Of a DNA stretch of 64,000 nt, positions 1 through 9,044 are shown piece by piece (the stretch's first letter is position 1; each line of letters starts with the position of its first letter). The stretch is from Aquilaria yunnanensis (lineage: Eukaryota > Streptophyta > Magnoliopsida > Malvales > Thymelaeaceae): contig CM077597.1 of the NCBI GenBank assembly GCA_039654915.1, positions 58,680,001 to 58,744,000 on the forward strand. The letters run 5' to 3'. The position numbers and the translations under genes were made by a program. The notes under the pieces were generated by a model that saw nothing but the letters and a program-made list of their open reading frames with translations, was not told the DNA's origin and made no database searches.

Positions 1-2306
1 AGTGCTCATTGATGATGGATCGAATGTTGACATCCTTTTGTCCAACCTACTGCCAAGCTTGGGCATTTCTGAGGGTGATTTTAAACCCGTTACCTGCCTA
101 CCCTTAGTGTTGGTCCTTTAGAACTCCTAGTGTTACTCGGATGCATTGATCTACCATTGATGCTAAAGGGTACCTCCGTCTAGGCCATGGAAGAACTCTT
201 TGCTTCCATTGTGATAAGGTTCATCTTCATAGATGTCCCATCTTCATATAATGCCATCCTCGAAAGATAGATGCAGGGCAACCTTCATATTTGACCAGAT
301 GTGAAATACCTGATTGTCACTTTCAAGGCAAAGGAAGGTGATGCAGAAATATTCATTGATCAAGCCAAAGTAAGGAAAGTGTTCATCAAATCAAGACAGA
401 ATCTGGTGAAAGTTCACAAACAGAATTTGGGAGAAAATAACATGACTAGCAAAGATACAATAGAAAAGGAAATGAGTGATCTTGAAAAAATAGAAATACA
501 GGATCTAGACCTTGTCCCTGGCAAAAGTACCTGAGTGGGGAAAAAACTAGCTGAAGGTGGCAAGGAAAAACTTGTAACTTTTCTACTAATGAACAAAGGT
601 CTATTTGCTTACTCTCCAAAGGATATGCCTAAAGTAGACCCGAGTATAATTTAGAACAGCCTTAAAGTACGATCGGAGGTGAAGCTCGTTCGACAGAAAA
701 AGCCTAGCCTCTTAGCACATAAGAACAATTTTTTTAAAACCGAAGTCCAACGACTAACGGAAGTAAGCAGAATAAGAAAGGTTAAGTACCCTGAATGGCA
801 TAGCAATGTTGTTTTTGGCACAAAGGAAGGGAGCAATAAACTCCAAATGTTCATCAACTTTCAAAATATTAATGACGCCTATCCAAAGGACTCGTATCCT
901 TTGCCATCAATAGACCCATTGGTAAACTCTATTGCTGAATATGGTCTACTTAGGTTGTTCGATGCTTTTAGTGGATACCACCAGATTCGGATGGATGTCA
1001 AAGATGAGGGAAAAACTGCCTTCATTACTGAAGACAGGACCTACTATTACGTCAGAATGCCTATTGGCCTTAAAAATGCAGGAGCCACAAAACAAAGGCT
1101 GATGAACAGGGTGTTTGGCTCCCAAATTCAGATAAATATGGAAATGTACATTGACGATATGATAGTTAAGAGCAAAATACCTAGTAGTCATATCATAGAC
1201 TTGGGGGAAACATTCCACCAACTTTAAAAATTTGGAATCCATCTTAGCCCAGAAAAGTGTGTGTTTAGGGTGACTGCTGGTAAATTCTTTTGGTTTATGG
1301 TATCTGAAAGAGGTATTGATGGCAATCCAGATAAGGTTAAGGCTTTTCTAGGATTCTGAACTCCCACAACTACAGGGCGAATTACTGCCCTTAGCAAATT
1401 CATCTCCAGATATGGAGATTAGTGCCAACCATTCTTTAAAGTGCTCACCAAAGCAGCAAAAACTGAAGGCAACCTCGACCCCAAGGAACATCCTTGGAAT
1501 GAAGATTGCGAAAAGGCTTTGGATGAACTTAAAAGCTACCTAACCCATTTGCCGACACTTCGGCAACCACGGGAAGGGGAACCTTTCTTCCTCTACCTTG
1601 CAGTCATTGAGACGATGGTATGTTCAATTCTACTAAAGGAAGAATGCGGGAAACAGTGGCTGGTATATTACGTTAGAAAATCCTTGCATGGTATCAAAGT
1701 TAGGTACCCTTTACTGAAAAAAGCCATCTATGCCTTAGTCATGGCAAGTAGGAGGCTCTGACCTTATTTCCAAAGACATTCTATCACTGTTTGAAGTAAG
1801 CTACCTCTTTGGGATGTCATGAAAAAGGTGGATCATTTCGGCTGACTGTCAAAATGCTGTATCAAGCTTAATGAATACGACATCAGATATGGACCAAGGA
1901 AGGCCACAAAAGCATAGGCTGTAGCAAACTTTATAGCTGAACTACCTAAAACCGAGGACTCCGCCGACAACATCGGAGATGAGGAAGCCGAATGGGCTTT
2001 GTATGTTGATGGTGCTTCAAGGTCAGAAGACCAGGGGGCCGAGATAATACTCCGAGGTCTGGAAGGGATGAAAGTGGTCAAAGCTATCAAGTTTGGATTC
2101 CAACTCACAAACAACATCATTGAATATGAGGGCCTAGCTGCCAGATTATGATTGGCAAAAAGAGTTGCTGTAAAGAATCTAAAGGCTTACAGTGACTCAT
2201 AATTTGTGGTCAAGCAGACAATAAGGGAATATGGGGCTGAGGATCCTATCCTAGCAAAGTACCATGACCTCATCCCAAAATTGACACAAGAATTTGAAAA
2301 AGTAAG
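1..2306 (+). pseudogene. Degenerate Tat-like Ty3/gypsy gag-pol, protease to RNase H (5' end outside window)
   Basis: Remnant of a retrotransposon polyprotein that once made protease, reverse transcriptase and RNase H. Seen in order: an aspartic-protease-like stretch with IDDGSNVDILLS at the very start; reverse transcriptase at about 679-1227 with FDAFSGYHQIRMD and the catalytic YIDD at 1147-1158; the first RNase H at about 1441-1800; and a second RNase H-like stretch at about 1990-2300 (YVDGAS). Two RNase H domains in tandem are characteristic of the Tat lineage. Many in-frame stops (for example about 533, 651, 1225, 1758, 2208) and small indels show it is long dead. It is closely related to the gag-pol of elements B and C but on the opposite strand. 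The frame breaks at 2306, where a solo LTR was inserted, and resumes at 4817. Confidence 0.85.
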
Positions 2307-3126
2307 TGACACGATCCCCGTGCCCCTGCCCGGGATACCCTGTGAGCGTTTGTCTCACGGTGGATTGTAATTGGCTAGCTGGTTATGTGTGTGGATTAAA
2401 TCCAATGCTACTAGTTGATTAACCTAGAAATGCAATATGTATGCACTTATGCTTTGACTTGGTTTATTAAAACCATAAAACATTTAAACATTTAGCCGGC
2501 TAAGTAAAATTCTATATAAATAAATACAAAATGCCAAAGCATATCAAAATCAACCTTTGAGTGATTAACTACACATACACCGCTCGTGAAAGCATTTATA
2601 CATAAGTAATTAATGCTCTCACCCAGAGAACAATCCCCTGAGTCAAGGACTCTTTATAACATAAATACTGGAGGCAAAATAAAGTACTGTATCAAAATAC
2701 AAGACTTTGCTGAGATCTTTTACCCTAGCTCCCACTTTGGACTCCTGTCCCAGTGGCGAGTCTCACAAGTCCTGTGCCAAGTGCTACTAGGCTCTGCAGC
2801 CAAAGGAAGAAGCAAGTTAGTACCACAGCCTGACCAACAGACCAACTAATCACTTAAGCAAGCTAGAAACTTAAAGTTTCTCAACTACCGTACCTTTACA
2901 GACAAAAAGGTACTACCGTGATAATCCTCAGCGATTATCCGGTCCTGCTACTCCAGACTCTGCATAACAAATAGGGAGTGAGAATTCAACATTCTCAGTA
3001 AGGGTCTTCGATGTACCTGCAAGAAAAATTACTAGGACTCTGGCTGCGAGCTCACACAGCATGAGGGTACTAGGCATATATATATATACTAGATCCGTAG
3101 ACCTCTCCTCAAGTAGTCCTCTGTAT

Positions 3127-3232
3127 CAGGCCAAGCATAATCACTTAGCAACCTGACACATATACAGGCCAAGCACAATCACTTAGCAACCTGAAATATA
3201 GGCCAAGCGCTATCACTTAGCAACCTATCATA
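3127..3232. repeat. Short tandem array inside the solo LTR
   Basis: Three degenerate copies, starting near 3127, 3165 and 3199 (units 34-38 bp), share GGCCAAGC followed by ATCACTTAGCAACCT. The array is AT-rich and lies inside the family E LTR. A half-copy (TTAGCAAGCC) follows near 3250. Confidence 0.8.
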
Positions 3233-3653
3233 TGGCTCAAGGGCGAACCTTAGCAAGCCTCATTCAAACATAGAACCTCTCACCTAGTTGTTATGCAGGG
3301 GAATTTATGATGGGACTTGTAGACTAGGCCGCAGGGCCTCTTTGATGTAAACTAGATGAACAAGGTTTCACCTCGGGGCCTCGTGGCTACCGCACGGCTA
3401 GGCCGACGAGGGTTCTAAACCTCTGACCTGAGCTATTGATAGCTAATTAAGTTCAATTGCAACATTTGTTTCCTTACTTGTTGCCTAAGCAACTTACTTA
3501 CCTCAAACAGTTCAAGAAAACTCATACTTCCGGTGGGACTTTCGGAAGTTTCGGAGTACCATCGGGATCCTCGGACCCTTAGGCACGTTCCGAGCCTTCC
3601 GTAGTCTCGGTCGGGTCAACGCAGCAAAAAGTCAAACCCCCCATTTTTAGGTG

Positions 3654-3780
3654 TTGGCGCCGCGTCGCCAAAGGCAAAAAGGAATTGGCGACGCGTCGCC
3701 AGCGAACAAACGTTCTGTGACATAAAATTGAATTGGCGACGCGTCGCCAATTTTCGGGCCAATTGGCGCCGCGTCGCCAA
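3654..3780. repeat. Cluster of four 18-bp palindromes in the family E LTR
   Basis: Four copies of TTGGCGNCGCGTCGCCAA lie within 127 bp, at 3654-3671, 3685-3702, 3733-3750 and 3763-3780. The 3733 copy is a perfect palindrome that extends to 22 bp (3731-3752). The others differ by one base or at an end. Decayed versions occur at the corresponding place in the other E LTRs (53413-53515, 59760-59860, 61462-61562). Confidence 0.9.
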
Positions 3781-4816
3781 TTCTGCAGAAATGCAGAATT
3801 CGGCCGTTTGCTGCTACGAACTTTGGCAACCAAATACATATAGCAAACATGCATCAAAAGTTACCAAATTTCATACACATGAAGTACATGTTGCAAGGAA
3901 CAAAACCAACTATCAAAGCCAAACTATGATGCATTAGAAGCATCAAACCAACCCTTCGAATTTAGCTAGTCCATCATAATTCCCAAAACGTTTCTTCATA
4001 CCATACCCAAAAATTACTCAACTTTCTCAATCCATTTCAATCCAAAAGCAATCCAACAACTTAAAAACACTTTCTCCCTTACCTTAACACCAAGAACAAG
4101 CAAGAATTCGAACCCTTCCTCTTCCAAACAAGCTTCCAAAGTTCTACACAAATTCAAACCAAAACAAAGCTCCTCAACATCAAAAACAACTCTTCCAACC
4201 AAAACCCAAGCTTCCAATCAATCAAATAACACGAATTCAATCAAGAACATGAATCATACCTCGTTCAAAAACAGGGGATGGAGAAAAACGCCTCTCCAAG
4301 CTTCAAAAACATGGATTCAAGCTTGAAAATCACTTCTCCAAGCTTGAACATCCTTAATTGCGCCTCTTGACACCAAGATCACTTGATTCCAAGTTCAATT
4401 TAAGAGAGAAATGAGTGAGGGAAGCTTAAGAACGTGTTAATGGTAGCTTCTCCCCCTCTTTCCCTTCTTAAACCCTCACTTAGCAACCAAGATCACCAAG
4501 GTTTCAAGTTAAGTGCAATTAGGTCCCCCATCTTTGTAACTTAACAGTTCTTGATTAAATCCTTGTCTATTTGTTGAGTTTGAGTTAAGGTTAAAAGTTA
4601 AGTTCTAAAAATTCATTTTAAAACACTCGGGACTCGTCCCGGCCACTCAGGGTGCAAAATTACCATTTTGCCCCTGAACTTAGTTCAGAGCTTTATTCTT
4701 GTCGGAACTTAGTGAACTTTGGCAAACTTCTTAATTCTTGCTAGGCAAACTTAAATTAAACTTCTAAACTAAATTCTAAAGTCCTTACCTCCCACTAGAA
4801 GGGCCGTAACAGTAAG

Positions 4817-5293
4817 CATAGAAAAGGTACCTCAGAAAGAGAACGTTTAAGCCAACACACTAGCAAATTCAAAAAAGTTAGCTAAAGTACTTGACCACCC
4901 AAGCATACCCATAATGGCACTCACCACGCCAAACAAGGGGTGGAAAGACCCTATAAATGAATACCTGGCTAGTTCACCCTTACCCCAAGATCCAAATGAA
5001 ACAACGAAAGTGTGAAGATGCTCTAGAAGATAGTTTATGATTAGGGAAGAAATGTACTGGCATGGATACGCAAACCCTTTATAAAGGTGTATCAGTGAAG
5101 AGGACATCGAGACAGTCACCAAAGACGTGACTGATGCCCTTGCTGGGGTACTACTTTGGCAAGGATACTTCTGGCCTACTTTAAGGAAGGATGCAAACCT
5201 GTTCATAAAAAAATGTGATAAGTGCCAATGACACACACCCATCGAAAGAGTACCCTCGGTGTTACCACCTCACAAAAATGGGAGAATTACAGG
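4817..5293 (+). pseudogene. Degenerate Tat-like integrase N-terminus, continuing the frame broken at 2306
   Basis: This is the downstream half of the first Tat-like polyprotein. Reading resumes directly after the GTAAG duplication. It holds the end of the second RNase H (a segment like ENVKANTLAKF) and the start of integrase. The H2C2 zinc-binding region of integrase is visible as LWQGYFWPTLRKDANLF and KKCDKCQ. Stops interrupt it at several places. Similarity to Tat pol ends near 5262-5293, where the sequence changes to an AT-rich stretch that I read as the left end of the LTR of chromovirus F. The catalytic core of integrase is missing. Confidence 0.75.
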
Positions 5294-5351
5294 TGTGGCA
5301 TAAAAGTCAAAAAACCATTATATTGTATAATTCTCTTCATAGCGATTGAAG

Positions 5352-6767
5352 TGTTAGGTTTTGGGAGCCAAATAGGATAACAGAATTTAATCGAAACCCT
5401 CTAGGATCCAAGTGAAACGGGGTAAATCGGGTGTTCGAAAATTTTCATACCTAATTTTTGGTTGAGATCTCTCACTCAACTGTAGAGTCGAATCACAAAA
5501 CCTGAACAGTTGACGTGTTCAGGCTCTCTATAGTATTCACACGAGCCTCTCGGGATCACCACGCTTCCACCACATCCCGGCAGATGTGTTTCTCTTGCGC
5601 TTGCAGTGCTAGCTTGCGTCCTCCAAGGAATTGCAAAAGAAGAGTGCGGCTGTCCTTTGGGAGGCTAGGGCAAGGAGACCTCTGAATTTCTCACTAAAAG
5701 TTGTATTTATAATGAGACTCAAGTTCCAAGCCTAATGGGTTTCAAAGCCCTAATCCAATTAGGCTTTAATTTGGGGCTTAATAATGACTCAACTATTGGG
5801 CCCATTATTAATATTAGATTATTGTGAAACCAAAATCCAAATTATTAGCCCATGTACTCTAATGATCCAAATAGCTCTATGTGTGTGACCCAATAGGCTC
5901 TTACCACGTTGGCAATGATCATAAATCACATTTATGATCATAAGCAATGAGCGGTGTCCAGCAACACATCATTACTACCCAAGTGAAAAGATTGTCGATG
6001 ATTCGACTAAACCTTTATGATCATCACCGATATATGCCATTGTCCCTTTGTCCAAGATATCAAGACTAAGCATGAGACATGGAATGTGTCACTCTCGTAT
6101 AGCTCTATCTTTGGTTTCTTGATTACCAAGTAGGCCAACTTAAACTCATGACATTGAGATCGTATATCAACTCATCTGAGCATGGCCATGCATTTTTCTA
6201 AGTCTTACTCTATCAAGGGGCCCGAAGATATCACTCCCATTACATAGGAGGGAAAAATCCCATCTTGATCATACAAATCCCTTCGCATGATATGTGACAT
6301 ACCCAATGACCTCCTTCAAGTTCACTTAGTTACGAGCAAGAAAGGAAAGTATCAAAGTATGTGACTCACATGTAGGGAACCTTGATGATCTTAGGTTGAA
6401 GGACTACATATACCATGATCACTATGAAAATCACTTATGACACTCGTATAACGATCCATGTAGCGTTCTCATGGTGGGTCGGTCCAGTACACAAGTTCTC
6501 CAACTTGTACCTATATGTAGACTATATCTCTGATATTAGTCTCCACATATGCTAGTCGTTATGTATTATTGCAACCCGCTCCATAATAATGCTAGACCAG
6601 GGACATTTGAGAATATCATTATTCTAGGGTTACAATTATGTTTATTATGTTATGCAGAAATAGAACAACAAGCATAATTGCTGGATTAATGCCTTAATAA
6701 AATATCATGACTCAATGTGTAAAAATACAATCATCTCATGATTGGCTTTTTGGGCACAACACTAACA
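5352..6767 (-). mobile_element. Ty1/copia solo LTR (1416 bp) with TSD TGAAG
   Basis: It begins TGTTAGGTTTTGGG and ends GCACAACACTAACA, with imperfect terminal inverted repeats TGTTAG/CTAACA. It is flanked by TGAAG at 5347-5351 and 6768-6772. The same LTR occurs at 47426-48841, also 1416 bp, attached to a copia leader and gag on -, and in part at 63271-64000. That assigns both family and orientation. It was inserted in the presumed F LTR. No open frame of note. Confidence 0.93.
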
Positions 6768-7337
6768 TGAAGTGTGAGGGTTAAAAGGTTTAATGAATAC
6801 CTGCTTAAATGTATTCTAAGTTGGTCACTTGTCCCCCAAGAAAAGCCCTAAGGATTGCTTGTTTTTCAAGTAACCTATGGACCTTTTTGTAAGGTTTTGG
6901 AAAATTGGGTACTTAATTGCAAAACTCTCAAGAAAAAGCCTTGGGGAGTTAGGGGAAGGATATGAATGGTATGAAGGTGCTATTGGAGGACCAAGTTGCT
7001 CATGGAAGACAAGTTTGGGCAAAGGAAAACTGAAGGCATTGAGGACCTAAATGTCTTTGTCTAAACCTTGAGGTGTTCAAGCTTTTAACTTAAGTCAAAT
7101 GGTGGAATTGTGGAGGTGGCTATGGCGTGATATATAGTAAAAAAGGTTGGCAAAATGTGGACCAATAAGTTTAGCAGAAATAAGTCATGCTTGTGGGCAA
7201 GGAAAATGAGATAAAGCATGATTAAGCCTGATAAGGATGTTTAGTGTCCTAAAGCTAATTTAAGAAGCCAAACTCAATTTTTCTTCTGTCATATTCGACC
7301 CAACCAGCAACCACCTTCCTCCACACTTCTTCCATAG

Positions 7338-8205
7338 TGATGGCCCGGGGCCTCATCGTTGTGAGTCATGATGACTGTTGAAGAGACTTCTAGGAGGAAG
7401 AACGCCTGGAAGGTGGATCGCCCCAAGGAGAGTACCTGAAAAGCTGGTAAACAGGGTTAGGAGGCCCCCGGAGTGTTTTTCCGGGGGGGGAGCCTCCGAC
7501 GCCCAAGTCAGTGGTGGCTGGAAAAAGGAGAAAGTCACTAGCTGAAAGAGAAAGGCAGAAAAGTCTCGCCTGGTATTTTCTCAGTGTGTGGGAGCCGTAT
7601 CTCCGGCCAACCAACCTCCTGTCAAGTATTTATTTCATGTATATATAGGAATACCTAGCCCGTTCAGATCATGACACGTGTGCGGTCGGATGCTACTGAA
7701 CTTCTGGGCGTAGGGGACAGATAGTTGGTAACCAGATGGCCTCGAGCCTTGTGCTGAGACGGGCCATGATGTGATTCTGATGGCGTCTGCACGTCAGGGC
7801 GGCTTTTTACGTTTGTGGTGGGACGTGTCAGAGGCTTCCTTAAATGCTTCCTTAAATGCTCCTGCCGTACTCCCGAGGTCCCTGGGCGAGGTCGTCCTCT
7901 AGTTCGGACAGAGCCTCTTCGGGAAGCATACCCTCAGTTCGGGGGTTCCCAGTTCAAGGGGGTTCCGCCTTCAGGGATATCATGTTCGGGCAGCAATGTC
8001 TGGTGCCACTTTTCCGAAGGCGCACTGTTCACAACCTCGGGGGGCGAATAGAGTCCTCAGGTTTTACTGGCGTGCCGAGGCTCGGAGCTCTCCGGCTATC
8101 TCCCGAGGTGCATGATTCCACCTGTTCCCGGGAAGCGCCAGTTCTTCTGGCCATTGTTGTGGCAGGGTATTCGGCCAGATTGAGGCGATAGCCTTTGGCT
8201 ATCAC
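7338..8205 (-). repeat. 3' LTR of element B (868 bp)
   Basis: It starts TGATGGCCC and ends GGCTATCA in + coordinates. On - it carries a TATA-like CCTATATATAC near 7640-7650. About 140 nt downstream is a strong GC-rich stem-loop (7460-7497). Both extreme ends form short hairpins (7339-7357 and 8188-8204). Read on -, its last bases encode M-T-H-N-D-E-A-P-G-H, the start of the gag frame when the LTR is at the 5' side. Confidence 0.95.
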
Positions 8206-8241
8206 ATGCCCCCCTCTGGAAAGCCGAAGTGAAGACTTCGG
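8206..8241 (-). promoter_or_regulatory. Polypurine tract of element B with an adjoining hairpin
   Basis: On -, the bases before the LTR read AGAGGGGGGCATG, a purine run suited to prime plus-strand DNA synthesis. Just upstream on - is a perfect 7-bp stem, CCGAAGT/ACTTCGG with loop GAAG, at 8224-8241. The same arrangement exists in element C at 23442-23480. Confidence 0.8.
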
Positions 8242-8747
8242 TTTGCATCTCTTTCCGAGGTTGTGGTTGGGAGTCTTGTTGGGAAGCATAACTTGTTCCG
8301 AGGTCGCACCTTTTGCCCGAGGGTCTGGGCTATTCGGCCTTGGCCTATTCTTTGGTGTCTCCGAGGCAAAGCCTGTACCGAAGATACACCTCTTGCCCAA
8401 AAGTCATGGGCTGTTCAACCATAGCCTGTCTCTTGGTGTCCTCGAGGTGGCCTGCTTTTTATTTCTGCAGGTCTGATGGCCAAGCGTGTCAGACTGAGCG
8501 GCGCGTCTCCACTTTTCAGGGATGTCAAACGACATGTCCCAATCAGGAGGTGTGTCCCAATTTTCCAGGGACGTTTGGGGAGGCATGTCCCCTATTTCTG
8601 CGCAGCGGTTGACACGCGTCTTCTTGCCATTGGAAGAGAGACGCATCATTTACAGAGGGCGCGCCTTTTTGGGTGCAGCGGGTAGTTACGCCGACGGTTC
8701 GCCTCCAATGCGTACTTATGATCTCTTTTCGGCTACCCACCTTTGGC
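8242..8747 (+). promoter_or_regulatory. Upstream region of the antisense gene of element B
   Basis: A 500-bp stretch without a gene, between the polypurine tract and the TATA box. It contains two degenerate copies of a repeat of about 80 bp, near 8300-8380 and 8380-8457, with the shared words TTGCCC and TTGGTGTC followed by CGAGG. The related region of element C has nearly three clearer copies (23516-23740). Its position suggests a promoter-proximal region; that role is inferred. Confidence 0.55.
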
Positions 8748-8757
8748 CTATAAATAG
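8748..8757 (+). promoter_or_regulatory. TATA box of the antisense gene in element B
   Basis: CTATAAATAG lies about 290 bp before the first ATG of the antisense gene and is followed by a pyrimidine-rich stretch typical of plant leaders. Element C has CTATATATAT at the equivalent place (24020-24029), 226 bp before its ATG. Two related elements keeping a TATA motif here supports a promoter separate from the LTR. Confidence 0.65.
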
Positions 8758-9044
8758 CCCATTCCATCATAAGTCCCACTTACTATTTTTCTTCTCTCTC
8801 TCTGCTTTGCCCTCTGTTCTTGCGTTTTATCTTGCTTTCTGTGGCGGAGCTTCTTTAATCAGAGCTTTTCCTACCAACTTTCACGACGGCGTCCTCAGGC
8901 AAATCTTTTGGTGGGTTTTGATTTCCAGAGTACTCTGATTCCTCTGTTTTTCTGAGTTTTTCTGGAAAACTGTTGTTTTTTTCCAAACTCGTCTTCTGAG
9001 TTTTTTCTGGAAACTATTTTCTTTTCCATCTCAAACTCTTTTCC

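Larger units (their letters stand above)
2307..4811 (-). mobile_element. Solo LTR of family E (2505 bp) with 5-bp TSD
   Basis: A single LTR left after recombination between the two LTRs of an element. It begins TGACACGATCC and ends GGGCCGTAACA and is flanked by GTAAG at 2302-2306 and 4812-4816. The reading frame of the surrounding Tat-like pol is interrupted exactly at these points. The reverse complement matches the LTR at 52383-55111, which has a primer site after it on +, so this copy lies on -. It has no coding capacity. It contains a short tandem array (3127-3232) and a cluster of perfect palindromes (3654-3780). At about 2.5-2.7 kb these LTRs have the length usual for Tekay/Del chromoviruses. 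Confidence 0.93.

Noticed and set aside
1..5293. The first Tat-like fragment and the one at 50292-52382 being two halves of one element.
   Set aside because: Both contain the protease and reverse transcriptase regions, so they overlap and must be separate copies.
7815..8476. Open frames of 78-123 codons on both strands in and after the element B LTR.
   Set aside because: They recur in each LTR copy in overlapping frames, have biased GC-rich composition and match no protein motif. They are by-products of LTR sequence.
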